From CALMEC01 sp964531025 (GTDB taxonomy: Bacteria > Actinomycetota > Thermoleophilia > Miltoncostaeales > Miltoncostaeaceae), in the NCBI GenBank assembly GCA_964531025.1, contig CAZHDY010000001.1:248001-312000 (forward strand): DNA of 64,000 bases, written 5' to 3'. The translations under genes and the position numbers were made by a program. Positions 8,157 through 17,127 of this stretch are shown here, in pieces. Positions within the stretch are counted from its first letter, which is position 1; the number at the start of each line of letters is the position of its first letter. The notes under the pieces are model-generated. The model was given only the letters and a program-made list of their open reading frames with translations, was not told the DNA's origin and ran no database searches.

Positions 8157-8348
8157 GTCCCTGAGTCGGTCGTTCGTTGTGGTCTGGTGGCTGCAACCCA
8201 TGCCGGGATGAGACCACCCACCCTCGATGGCAACGCTCCGCGGCGTTGTCATCGTCGGCACCCATATGAACCGATATGGGCACCTCCTCTTCCTCGTCCC
8301 GACGGGGTTTCGCTCGCCACACCGACAACGAACCACCGACTCAGGAAC
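8157..8348. repeat. Second inverted-repeat element, unrelated termini
   Basis: 192 bp bounded by 24-bp inverted repeats, GTCCCTGAGTCGGTCGTTCG... at 8157-8180 and its near reverse complement at 8325-8348 (22 of 24 positions agree). Inside are smaller hairpins such as CCCATAT-GAACCG-ATATGGG near 8268 and AACGCTCCGCGGCGTT near 8233. No coding capacity. It lies 5 bp beyond copy A of the CTAG family, so two elements appear stacked or nested. Only one copy is visible in this window. Confidence 0.6.
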
Positions 8349-8352
8349 ACCA

Positions 8353-8384
8353 GTCACCGATCGGTGACGGGTCGGTTACGACCC
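8353..8384. promoter_or_regulatory. Tandem palindromes upstream of VOC gene
   Basis: A perfect 16-bp palindrome GTCACCGATCGGTGAC (8353-8368) is followed immediately by the hairpin GGGTCG-GTTA-CGACCC (8369-8384). They could be a repressor operator or part of the repeat cluster. No regulator gene is adjacent. Confidence 0.35.
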
Positions 8385-8457
8385 TTCGCGGGGGACGTCG
8401 AAACTCGCAATCGTCCCCTCGGCCCCTCATAACCTCCCTACCGCCCATCGGGGCCGG

Positions 8458-8500
8458 TCGCTATGATGACCGAACACATGTTCGCAACATAGCGAAAGGA
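8458..8500 (+). promoter_or_regulatory. Promoter/5'UTR hairpin of VOC gene
   Basis: A -10-like TATGAT (8462-8467) lies inside the left arm of an inverted repeat TCGCTATG (8458-8465) / CATAGCGA (8488-8495) with a nested GAACA-CA-TGTTC (8472-8483). The right arm abuts the ribosome binding site AAAGGA before ATG 8508. It could be an operator or a structure gating translation. Confidence 0.35.
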
Positions 8501-8507
8501 CACACCG

Positions 8508-8885
8508 ATGGCAGTCACGATCTCCGGGGTCGACTTCGTCGCGGTACCGACGCAGAACCCCACTCGAGCGCGCGAGTTCTACGTCGACACCCTCGGATTG
8601 CGTCCCGACCCCTCGTCGGACTATGAGTTCTGGGTCGGCGAGACCTGTTTCGGGATCTGGGAACCCGAATCCCTCGGCATGCCGTTCACACCGCAGAAGA
8701 ACGGGCACATCGCGCTTCACGTGGACGATGTGGCGACGGCCCGGGCCGAACTCGAGGCGAAGGGCGTCACCTTCATGGGCGACACGTTCGACACCGGTGT
8801 CTGTCACATGGCCCTCTTCACGGATCCCGACGGCAACGACCTGATGCTGCACTCCCGGTACGCCCCTCAGGCGAACGCCGCCTGA
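8508..8885 (+). CDS. VOC-fold (glyoxalase/bleomycin-resistance-like) protein
   Basis: 125 residues, a single VOC module pair: 'ISGVDFVAVPTQNPTRAREF' with FYVDTLGLRP opens the first half, and 'HIALHVDDVATARAELEAKG' with 'TDPDGNDLMLHSR' forms the second. His in HIALHV and the Asp/His of the second half could be metal ligands, as in other VOC enzymes, but the substrate cannot be told from sequence. RBS AAAGGA precedes ATG 8508. The upstream DNA is unusually rich in palindromes and repeats. It may be monocistronic, although the broken YdeI-like gene follows in the same direction. Confidence 0.85.
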   Translation: MAVTISGVDFVAVPTQNPTRAREFYVDTLGLRPDPSSDYEFWVGETCFGIWEPESLGMPFTPQKNGHIALHVDDVATARAELEAKGVTFMGDTFDTGVCHMALFTDPDGNDLMLHSRYAPQANAA

Positions 8886-8956
8886 TCCGGGCGATCGTGC
8901 GGCCTCCCGGCACGGCACCGGAGGCCGGACGCTCAACCGCTCGAGCGAGGTGACGC

Positions 8957-9426
8957 ATGGCCACGTTCCGCACGCTTCTGAAACACGCGCGGGGCGAGAA
9001 CGTCTGCATCGTGGTCCCTGAGGAGGTGGTGCTGTCGTTCGACGCCGGTAACGGGTGCCGGTGCGGGTGACGCTCCACGCCACCGACGACGGGGCCGCGG
9101 AGCACTCCTACGAAAGCACGATCGCGGTGATGGGCGGCCGGTACCTGATTCCGGTGAATCGTGCGCATCGCACCGCCGCCGGAGCCGAGGTCGGCCAGGA
9201 GCGTGACGTCACCCTCGTTCACAACACGACTCCTGACGAGATCGTCGTCCCCGACGACCTAGCCGCGGCGCTCGAGGACGCCGGTCTCACCGCGACCTTC
9301 GCTGCCCTGGCCCGAAGCCACCGCAAGGAGCACGTCCGCGCGGTCATCGAGGCGAAGAGGCCCGAGACGCGGGCCCGCAGGATCGCGAAGTCGGTGGCCA
9401 TGGTGGCCCAGAAGACCCGGCACTGA
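8957..9426 (+). pseudogene. YdeI/DUF1905-like gene interrupted by a frameshift
   Basis: ATG 8957 opens a frame reading MATFRTLLKHARGENVCIVV, then PEEVVLSFDAG, which runs into a TGA about 30 bp after 9050. The family continues in another frame from about 9053 with VPVRVTLHATDDG, YESTIAVMGGRYLIPV, PDDLAAALEDAG and the typical C-terminal ETRARRIAKSVAMV. Intact homologues read '.AGKR.PVRVT', so one missing base in GGTAACGGG (9048-9056) would join both halves. Intact members are about 155 residues, matching the span. It is either a recent pseudogene or a sequencing error. DUF1905/YdeI proteins have no firmly known reaction. Confidence 0.8.
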
Positions 9427-9475
9427 CTCCGCTGACTCCGCAACGGGACGTCCGAATCTGGGCGCGCATCCCGAC

Positions 9476-9610
9476 GCGGAAAGCCCGGTGTCTGACACAA
9501 AACTTTCCCGCGGGGCTCAGAAAAACAGGGAAAACGTGCTCGCAGCAGGCACTTTCTCCGAGAGCTCCGAATGCGGAAAGTCAAGTGTCCGACACCCGGC
9601 TTTCCATCGC
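9476..9610. repeat. Paired inverted hairpins with GTGTCNGACAC core
   Basis: Two hairpins face each other: 9476-9511 (arms GCGGAAAG / CTTTCCCGC around GGTGTCTGACAC) and 9573-9610 (GGAAAG / CTTTCC around GTGTCCGACACC). The second resembles the reverse complement of the first, so the pair forms a large inverted repeat about 135 bp long. The layout matches the element at 11523-11671. The left hairpin begins about 50 bp after the broken YdeI-like gene. Confidence 0.6.
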
Positions 9611-9633
9611 CGTCCGAGCCGAAGCGCGGAGGC

Positions 9634-11007
9634 TCAGGCCGCCAGGAGCAATGTGAGCCCGGTGACCGTGAAGGCGATCATGAGCACCAGCATGGGCACC
9701 TGTGAGAGGGCGGCCCGCTTCGGTCCCACATCTGTGAGGGCCCGGTCGTGCGCCAGGAACACACTCGCCACGTGCCCGACGATGATGGCCGCCGTCTGGA
9801 CGAGGGCGATGGCATCCGTTGAGACCACTCCATAGTCGATCCCCGCTCCCGAAGTACCGAAGATGTTCCACCCCTGGCCGGCCGGATCCGACACCAGGTA
9901 TCCGAGACGCTGCCCCTCGAACACCAGCAGCGAGAAGTAGTGCGCAACCGAGTACGCCAACGCGATGGGCACGAGCGTGGGCGCATAGCGGTCCGCGATG
10001 CCCTCCGTGGTATCGCCTCCCCACCGGGCGACCAACCGGACCGTGACCAGGTAGAGCCCGCTCATCACACCGATGCACAGGGCCAGGAAGACCGTGCTCA
10101 CGATCGACCGGACCCACGGGTCCATGCCGTTCACCATGTCCGAGTACCAGGTGCTTCGTGACATCCCGTCGAAGGTCGTGGAACCGAGCACCGAGAGCAC
10201 CACCGCCGTGAGGCCACGGCGACGCTCGACATATGCGAGACCCACAAAAGGCTTCCGAAGCCGCAGCTGGCCCTCGCGGTCACGTCCGATCGGGGCCATG
10301 GCGGCGATCAGCCGGCAGAGCACCGTGATGGCCTCACCGGTCTGGATCCAGACGCGCCCCCACCTGGCGGCACACCCCAGGATCACCAGCGTGTAGACCG
10401 AGAGCACGATCGCCACGTTCCGCGGGCTGCCCGGATTCGGATGGGCGAGCTCGTACCACTGGAAGAGCACGAGGCCGACGGCGGCGGGCCAGTACGAGTA
10501 CTTGAGAGAACGGTCGTCGGGATCCGGTTCGGGTGCGGTGCCCACACGTCCGCTGCCGAACATCGCCAGCGTGTCCCAGGGGTTGAACATCCGCCAGATA
10601 TCACCCAGGACGGCAGATGCCCAGACAGCGCCCAGCCACAGGACGACGAACAGCAATACAGGGGCGATGTTCTCGTTCGTGTCCTGCGAACCGCCGAAGC
10701 CGGCCGCGATCGCCACACCGAGGGCCACCAGACCGATCGACCGCAGGAACGGCGAGACCAGGGATCGCACCAGGATCGTCCACCGCCCCAGCTGAACGCC
10801 TGGCTCGGGACCGTCGACCGGCCGCACCTGCCGTTTCATGGCGGCGATCAGAAACGAGAGGACCACGGCGAGCGCCGCGGCCCAGATGAAGAAGCCCTTG
10901 GGAAGTGGCAGATCACCGCGTGCACCGATGCCGTGCGCGGACGCAGAACTCGCACCCGCGAGCAGCACGACGAGCGTGCCGATCGCCACTCGGAGACGTC
11001 GGTTCAC
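9634..11007 (-). CDS. Multi-pass membrane protein (family often auto-named fenitrothion hydrolase)
   Basis: 457 residues with an N-terminal hydrophobic segment and roughly ten further helices, for example FFIWAAALAVVLSFLIAAM, LLFVVLWLGAVWASAVLGDI, AVGLVLFQWYELAHPNPGS and a C-terminal VLMIAFTVTGLTLLLAA. Polar signatures include GDIWRMFNPWDTL and NIFGTSGAGIDYGVV. I believe actinobacterial homologues are often labelled fenitrothion hydrolase, but nothing here shows hydrolase chemistry. The start overlaps the stop of a cupredoxin-like lipoprotein by 4 bp, so the two probably act together, perhaps in metal or electron handling at the membrane; this is inference. Confidence 0.7.
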   Translation of the reverse strand: MNRRLRVAIGTLVVLLAGASSASAHGIGARGDLPLPKGFFIWAAALAVVLSFLIAAMKRQVRPVDGPEPGVQLGRWTILVRSLVSPFLRSIGLVALGVAIAAGFGGSQDTNENIAPVLLFVVLWLGAVWASAVLGDIWRMFNPWDTLAMFGSGRVGTAPEPDPDDRSLKYSYWPAAVGLVLFQWYELAHPNPGSPRNVAIVLSVYTLVILGCAARWGRVWIQTGEAITVLCRLIAAMAPIGRDREGQLRLRKPFVGLAYVERRRGLTAVVLSVLGSTTFDGMSRSTWYSDMVNGMDPWVRSIVSTVFLALCIGVMSGLYLVTVRLVARWGGDTTEGIADRYAPTLVPIALAYSVAHYFSLLVFEGQRLGYLVSDPAGQGWNIFGTSGAGIDYGVVSTDAIALVQTAAIIVGHVASVFLAHDRALTDVGPKRAALSQVPMLVLMIAFTVTGLTLLLAA

Positions 11008-11444
11008 CGGACGGTGAGTGTCAGGAGTCGCGTCGGGTGGTGATGGAGCTCAAGCTCGAACTTTCCGGGGATGTCAGCCGTGAACGAGAACGTCTCCGAC
11101 GTACCCGGCGACAGCTCGGTGAGGATGTCGTACCCGTGGAAGTGGGCCTCGTCCGCGATGTCCGAGGTCACGGTGATCGAGACCCGCTCACCGCGCTTCA
11201 CCGACGGCGCGGTGTCACCGGTGACCTTTCCGTCGCGATAGACGACCGCGAACGCATTGGCTTCCTGCGTTTGTGTCAGGTCCGTCGTCTCCTGGGTCGA
11301 GACCGACGACGTATCCGTCATCGTCGTGACGACGGTCTCGGTCGTCGTGTCACCGTCCGACCCTCCGCACCCCGTGATGCCTCCCGCGGTGACAATGGCC
11401 GCGCACAGCAGTAAGAGAACTCGTGAGCGCTTCATGGGGAGCAT
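11004..11444 (-). CDS. Lipoprotein with cupredoxin-like domain
   Basis: 146 residues. A signal peptide (KRSRVLLLLCAAIVTAG) ends in a lipobox GITGC, then a Thr-rich linker leads into a beta domain with GERVSITVTSDIADEAHFHG, 'PGTSETFSFTADIPGKFE' and ELHHHPTRLLTLTVR. The fold pattern suits cupredoxins, and His residues in HFHGYD and LHHHP could bind metal. The usual copper Cys is not evident, so it may be a non-copper or altered relative. It overlaps the downstream membrane protein gene by 4 bp. ATG 11435 is an alternative start, 7 bp after a TACGAT box that would make the mRNA leaderless. Confidence 0.75.
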   Translation of the reverse strand: MLPMKRSRVLLLLCAAIVTAGGITGCGGSDGDTTTETVVTTMTDTSSVSTQETTDLTQTQEANAFAVVYRDGKVTGDTAPSVKRGERVSITVTSDIADEAHFHGYDILTELSPGTSETFSFTADIPGKFELELHHHPTRLLTLTVR

Positions 11445-11522
11445 CGTAGTCGGGCCTCGACGGCATCACCACGGGCCGTCTGTCACCGGCGGTGAACGGA
11501 ACCGCTCGCCGATGTCGACGCG

Positions 11523-11671
11523 CCCCGACGTGGGTGGTGTCAGGCACCACCCACCCCGTTGAACCTCTCCAGAGGATGAGAGTTCCCCGCAGATAGCAGG
11601 AATCTGTCGTCTCGGCTGTCGGATCCGATACGTCAACGGGGTGGATGGTGCCTGACACCGTCCACCCCGTT
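11523..11671. repeat. Paired inverted hairpins with GGTGTCAGGCACC core
   Basis: The left hairpin has arms GTGGGTGGTG (11530-11539) and CACCACCCAC (11545-11554). The right hairpin has outer arms AACGGGGTGGA (11635-11645) and TCCACCCCGTT (11661-11671) around GGTGCCTGACACC. The reverse complement of the right unit matches the left unit over about 30 bp, so the whole is an inverted pair spaced by about 75 bp, like REP/BIME elements. It lies between the lipoprotein gene start and leuD. Confidence 0.7.
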
Positions 11672-11708
11672 GGCACCGGACGAACACGAACGGGACGCCC
11701 GATCCGGA

Positions 11709-12308
11709 CTATCCGAGGACCGTGGTCACCGGTCCCTCACGCTCACGGTCGGCCTCGTACCGGTCGATGTCGTCGACCTTCGACAGCGTGATACCGATGT
11801 CGTCCAGGCCGTTCAGCAGACGATGACGGATGGACGCGTCGATCTCGAACGGATACTCCGTGCCCTCCGGTCCCACGACGACCTGGCGCTCCAGATCAAC
11901 CGTTCCGGTGGTCCCGGGGTTCGCGAGCGCGGCGTCGATCAGCGCCTGCACGTCCGCGTCCGGGAGGACGACGGGCAGGATGCCGACCTTGGTGCAGTTG
12001 GAACGGAAGATGTCGGCGAACGACGGTGCGATGATCGCGCGGTAGCCGAAGTCCTCCAGCGCCCACGGCGCGTGCTCCCGCGACGAACCGCACCCGAAGT
12101 TGCGGCCCGCGACCAGGATCGGGGCGTCCCGGTATGCCGGCTCTTCCAGAAGGAAGCCGTCCGTGCCACGCCAGTCGTGGAAGAGGAACTCGCCGAATCC
12201 CGTGCGCTCGATGCGCTTCAGGAACTGTTTCGGGATGATCTGGTCGGTGTCGACGTCGGCACGGTCCAGCGGGGCGAGTGCCCCGGAGATGACGGTGATC
12301 GGGTTCAT
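11709..12308 (-). CDS. leuD: 3-isopropylmalate dehydratase small subunit
   Basis: 199 residues, normal family length. With LeuC it isomerises 2-isopropylmalate to 3-isopropylmalate in leucine synthesis. Family signatures are visible: DRADVDTDQIIPKQFLKRI, AGRNFGCGSSREHAPWAL and 'IIAPSFADIFRSNCTKVGIL'. The start overlaps the leuC stop by 4 bp (ATGA), so the two subunits are translationally coupled. No leuB follows; the leader DNA downstream carries a paired-hairpin repeat that may also end transcription. Confidence 0.95.
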   Translation of the reverse strand: MNPITVISGALAPLDRADVDTDQIIPKQFLKRIERTGFGEFLFHDWRGTDGFLLEEPAYRDAPILVAGRNFGCGSSREHAPWALEDFGYRAIIAPSFADIFRSNCTKVGILPVVLPDADVQALIDAALANPGTTGTVDLERQVVVGPEGTEYPFEIDASIRHRLLNGLDDIGITLSKVDDIDRYEADREREGPVTTVLG

Positions 12309-13717
12309 GCGCCCACCCCCGCCAGCTCGACGTCCATCGACCGCACGTCGACCAGGTGACCCGTGATCGCCGCGGCGGCCGCCATCTGCGGGCTCACCAG
12401 GTGGGTGCGCCCGTCCTTGCCCTGCCGTCCCTCGAAGTTGCGGTTCGAGGTGGACGCGCAGCGCTCACCCGGCACCAGGATGTCCGGGTTCATGCCCAGG
12501 CACATCGAGCATCCGGCGTCACGCCATTCGAAGCCGGCCTCCGAGAAGATCCGGTCGAGGCCCTCCTTCTCGGCCTGCGCCTTCACCTGCATGGAGCCGG
12601 GCACCACCATGGCGCGGACGCTTCCGGCGACCTTCTGCCCCTCCACCACCTTGGCGGCGGCGCGCAGGTCCTCGATGCGGCCGTTGGTGCACGAGCCCAG
12701 GAAGACCACGTCGACGTTGATGTCCTCGATCGCCTCGCCACCCTGCAGACCCATGTAGTCGAGGGCGCGACGGGCGCTCTCCGGGTCCGACCACTCGTCC
12801 GGCGTCGGGACACGGCCCGTGACCGGCACCACCATCTCGGGCGTGGTGCCCCAGGTGACCTGCGGCGCCAGTGTGGCGGCATCGATCCGCACCTCGGTAT
12901 CGAACTCCGCGCCCTCGTCCGTCGGCAACTCTCGCCACGCCTCCACCGCGACGGCGAAGTCCTTCGGCGCGGCGACGCGGCCCTCCAGATACTCGAAGGT
13001 CGTCTCGTCCGGCGCGATCATCCCCGCGCGGCCGCCGCCCTCGATGGTCATGTTGCAGACCGTCATGCGGCCCTCCATCGTCAGGGCGCGGATGGCGTCA
13101 CCCGCGTACTCGATGACGTGGCCGACGCCGCCGGCGACGCCGATGTGGCCGATGGTGCCCAGGATGAGGTCCTTGGCGACGACTCCCAGACCGGGCATGC
13201 CGTCGATCGTGACCCGCATCGTCTTGGGTTTGGGCTGCGAAAGCGTCTGCGTGGCGAGAACGTGCTCGACCTCGCTGGTGCCGATGCCGAAGGCGAGCGC
13301 CCCGAAGGCACCGTGCGTCGCCGTGTGGCTGTCGCCGCAGACGATCGTCATGCCCGGCTGGGTCACGCCCAGCTCCGGCCCGATGACGTGGACGATGCCC
13401 TGCCGCGGACTGCGGATCGAGTAGAGCGGCACCCCGAACTCGGCGCAGTTCTTCTCGAGCGTCTCGACCTGCTGGCGCGAGAGGAGGTCCGCGATCGGCT
13501 TGTCGCGTCCCACGGTGGGAACGTTGTGGTCGACGGTGGCCAGCGTGCGGTCCGGCCTGCGCACCGGACGCCCCGCGAGGCGCAGACCGTCGAAGGCCTG
13601 GGGTGATGTGACCTCGTGGACGAGGTGGAGATCGATGTAGATGATGGGCGGCCCCTCGGCGTCCCCATCGCGCACCAGGTGCGCATCCCACACCTTCTCG
13701 AACAGTGTTTTCGGCAT
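12305..13717 (-). CDS. leuC: 3-isopropylmalate dehydratase large subunit
   Basis: 470 residues. The aconitase-type [4Fe-4S] ligands are present: Cys in FLGSCTNGRIED and the pair in GCSMCLGMNPD. Other signatures are MPKTLFEKVWDAHLV at the start, 'VCGDSHTATHGAFGALAFGI' and the swapped-substrate contact region near AIEDINVDVV. ATG 13717 is preceded by AGGAG at the right distance; ATG 13735 is a weaker in-frame choice. It is coupled to leuD and diverges from a LysR-type regulator 64 bp away, with a good promoter between them. Confidence 0.96.
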   Translation of the reverse strand: MPKTLFEKVWDAHLVRDGDAEGPPIIYIDLHLVHEVTSPQAFDGLRLAGRPVRRPDRTLATVDHNVPTVGRDKPIADLLSRQQVETLEKNCAEFGVPLYSIRSPRQGIVHVIGPELGVTQPGMTIVCGDSHTATHGAFGALAFGIGTSEVEHVLATQTLSQPKPKTMRVTIDGMPGLGVVAKDLILGTIGHIGVAGGVGHVIEYAGDAIRALTMEGRMTVCNMTIEGGGRAGMIAPDETTFEYLEGRVAAPKDFAVAVEAWRELPTDEGAEFDTEVRIDAATLAPQVTWGTTPEMVVPVTGRVPTPDEWSDPESARRALDYMGLQGGEAIEDINVDVVFLGSCTNGRIEDLRAAAKVVEGQKVAGSVRAMVVPGSMQVKAQAEKEGLDRIFSEAGFEWRDAGCSMCLGMNPDILVPGERCASTSNRNFEGRQGKDGRTHLVSPQMAAAAAITGHLVDVRSMDVELAGVGA

Positions 13718-13749
13718 TGATTGCTCCTGCGGCATTACGACGTCCTTCA

Positions 13750-13778
13750 AGGTTACGATCCGGCCGTCACGCTGGCAA
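13750..13778 (-). promoter_or_regulatory. leuCD promoter
   Basis: On the minus strand, TTGCCA (13778-13773) and TAACCT (13755-13750) are separated by exactly 17 bp. The expected start of transcription near 13743 leaves a leader of about 26 nt before leuC ATG 13717. It lies within the 64-bp gap to the divergent LysR gene, where that regulator could bind. Confidence 0.6.
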
Positions 13779-13781
13779 ACT

Positions 13782-14729
13782 ATGTTCTCGATGGATCCAT
13801 TGACGACCAACGTTGACTGGCTCTCGGACGCGGCGCGTCTCCGCGCCTTCGTCGCCGTCATCGAACAGGGTGGTTTCACCCGTGCCGCCGACGCCCTCGG
13901 AATCACCCAGCCGACGGTCTCGACGCTCGTCGCATCGCTCGAGAAGAGGATGGGGACGCCACTCCTCGAGCGGGCGCGGTCCGGCGCACAGCCCACGGAG
14001 GCGGGTGCCGCGCTCCTTCCCTACGCCCGGCGCATCCTGGCCACGGCGGAACAGGCCGGTCGCAGCGTGATCGCCGCGGTGTCAGAGGCGTCCCACCACC
14101 TCACGGTCGCCGGAGGCGAGGGACTCGTCATCTACGCCCTTCCTCCCGCGCTGGCGCTTCTGGCGGAGCGACGCCCCCAGCTCGAGATCACGGTGACCTC
14201 CGTCGACCTGGACCGCGCGATCGGCGACCTGCGTGACGGGCAGGTCGACTGCGTGCTCGCCACCCGCGACGTGACGCCCGGCGACCTGACCTTCCGCCCC
14301 GTCCAGGTGGACCCCCTCGTCCTCATCGCCCCCCCGGGACACCCGCTGGCGAGCGGTGCGCGGTCGATCGACGATCTCGCCACGGTGCCACTGGTGACGC
14401 GCGAGGCCGGCCGCGCCGACCGGATGGCCATTGATGCCATCCTCCGCACGGCGGGCATCGAGCCGCAGCGGCGCACCGTGGTCGCCAGCCTGGAGGGCGT
14501 GAAACAGGCCGTGATGGCCGGGCTCGGACTGGCTCTCGTCCCCGCCCTCGCCGTCCGTGGCAACCTCGCGTCCGGACGACTCGTCACCGTGACGATCGAC
14601 TCGGAGATGCCCTCGGTGGAATGGGGCCTCGTCACCGCACGACGTGAGCCCTCAGCGGTGGTCGATCAGCTGCTGTGGGCGTTGGCGGAGTCGGCGCGGT
14701 CCGCTCTGCCGAGCGGCCGGACGGCCTGA
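13782..14729 (+). CDS. LysR-type transcriptional regulator
   Basis: About 315 residues. The N-terminal winged helix-turn-helix reads LRAFVAVIEQGGFTRAADAL, then GITQPTVSTLVASLEKRMGT. The C-terminal substrate-binding domain begins near residue 95 (LTVAGGEGLVIYALPPALAL). LysR proteins usually control a divergent neighbour, so leuCD is the likely target, with a leucine-pathway intermediate as possible effector; this is inference. ATG 13782 and ATG 13791 are both possible; neither has a strong ribosome binding site. The frame is open much further upstream, but that part overlaps leuC. Confidence 0.88.
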   Translation: MFSMDPLTTNVDWLSDAARLRAFVAVIEQGGFTRAADALGITQPTVSTLVASLEKRMGTPLLERARSGAQPTEAGAALLPYARRILATAEQAGRSVIAAVSEASHHLTVAGGEGLVIYALPPALALLAERRPQLEITVTSVDLDRAIGDLRDGQVDCVLATRDVTPGDLTFRPVQVDPLVLIAPPGHPLASGARSIDDLATVPLVTREAGRADRMAIDAILRTAGIEPQRRTVVASLEGVKQAVMAGLGLALVPALAVRGNLASGRLVTVTIDSEMPSVEWGLVTARREPSAVVDQLLWALAESARSALPSGRTA

Positions 14730-14786
14730 ACGCGGGCGCATCGGTGGGACGACGACGTCAGCGCCGATTCCATCTCGCGACGATGA

Positions 14787-15269
14787 TCACCGCGGGAACC
14801 ACCCTGGCGTCACAGAGACGAATCCGACCGTCCTCCAGTAGCGCTCGGCCTCTGCGGACAGCGGACGTGTCGTCGGCTCACCCGGGACCACGAGGACGGT
14901 CGGTCCTCCTCCACGCGAAACGAGGATCGTGCTCGTCGGTAGTGCGCGACGGCATTCCTCAGAGGTCGCGGGGCACACCGCGACGGTCGGCTCGCCCGAC
15001 GAACTGAACCTCCCGATCGGTCCGACCCTCGAGATCATCGAGAAGTGGACATCGATGAGTCCGGATGGCTCCTGCGCCGGGAACGTCAACGGCCCGTACT
15101 CGCGGGCCGCAGCCGCACTCTCCACCCACCGATCCGTGAGGGAACCGTCCGTGGTGGCGAACCCATTCGCGCCGACCAGGGTCCCGACGAGGGCCGCCGC
15201 GGCCACCGCCGCTACCGTGACCGCCGTCCGTCCGCGCCGTGACCATCGAGCAAGCGTCAGTTGCGCCAT
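14787..15269 (-). CDS. Membrane-anchored or secreted protein of unknown function
   Basis: 160 residues. A basic N-terminus (ARWSRRGR) is followed by one hydrophobic segment TAVTVAAVAAAALVGTLVGA (about 15-34), then an extracytoplasmic domain with two Cys in AVCPATSEECRRAL that could form a disulfide. It ends with RYWRTVGFVSVTPGWFPR. No family was recognised. It lies downstream of leuA by 66 bp on the same strand and converges with the LysR gene. Confidence 0.6.
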   Translation of the reverse strand: MAQLTLARWSRRGRTAVTVAAVAAAALVGTLVGANGFATTDGSLTDRWVESAAAAREYGPLTFPAQEPSGLIDVHFSMISRVGPIGRFSSSGEPTVAVCPATSEECRRALPTSTILVSRGGGPTVLVVPGEPTTRPLSAEAERYWRTVGFVSVTPGWFPR

Positions 15270-15335
15270 AACGGCAAGCCTACGACAACCGGTGGCGGGA
15301 GAACGCGGACGATCCGCGCTCTCCCGCCGCTCACC

Positions 15336-16907
<1,572 letters not shown>

Positions 16908-16975
16908 AGGGTCGTCTCCCTCACTACTCGGGTCGTCGAGGCTCATTTGCCCGTCCGGGCTGGTATGTCTGTCCG

Positions 16976-16994
16976 CTTCCCCTTAAAGGGGAAG
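16976..16994 (-). promoter_or_regulatory. Attenuator hairpin at the leader-peptide stop
   Basis: The near-perfect palindrome CTTCCCCTTAAAGGGGAAG (9-bp arms) includes the TAA stop of the leucine-rich leader peptide. A ribosome stalled on the upstream Leu codons would leave this region free, while a ribosome at the stop would cover it. It is a plausible switch element, though the competing terminator is not obvious; a small GCCCG-GAC-GGGC hairpin lies just downstream. Confidence 0.45.
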
Positions 16995-17060
16995 GAGGGC
17001 ACGGCAAAGGAGCAGCGAGAGGCCACGCAGCGGAGTCCGAATGTTCCGAGGGGCCGTCAT
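16983..17060 (-). CDS. leuL: Leucine leader peptide (attenuator) of leuA
   Basis: A 25-codon frame starts at ATG 17060 and ends with TAA at 16985-16983. It begins MTAPRNIRTPLRG and ends with the Leu-rich stretch LSLLLCRALLPL: 8 of 25 residues are leucine, six of them in the last ten codons, encoded by CTC, CTG and CTT. It lies about 75 bp upstream of leuA on the same strand. A promoter (TTGAGC, 18 bp, TATATT) ends 7 bp before the ATG, so translation would start at or next to the first nucleotide of the mRNA (leaderless). Leucine attenuators of this kind upstream of leuA are known in actinobacteria. Confidence 0.75.
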   Translation of the reverse strand: MTAPRNIRTPLRGLSLLLCRALLPL

Positions 17061-17067
17061 CACGGCG

Positions 17068-17097
17068 AATATACCACCGGCGACGGCCACCGCTCAA
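17068..17097 (-). promoter_or_regulatory. leuA promoter
   Basis: On the minus strand, TTGAGC (17097-17092) and TATATT (17073-17068) are separated by 18 bp. TATATT is an unusually AT-rich hexamer in this GC-rich DNA. Transcription should begin near 17061, immediately at the leader peptide ATG. It lies between the serA stop and leuA, so leuA need not rely on read-through from the ilv-serA genes. Confidence 0.7.
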
Positions 17098-17127
17098 GCC
17101 CCGCGGATCACGGAGTCGACGGCCCCG

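Noticed and set aside
16908..17100. T-box upstream of leuA
   Set aside because: No T-box sequence or specifier loop is visible; the Leu-rich leader peptide explains the region better.
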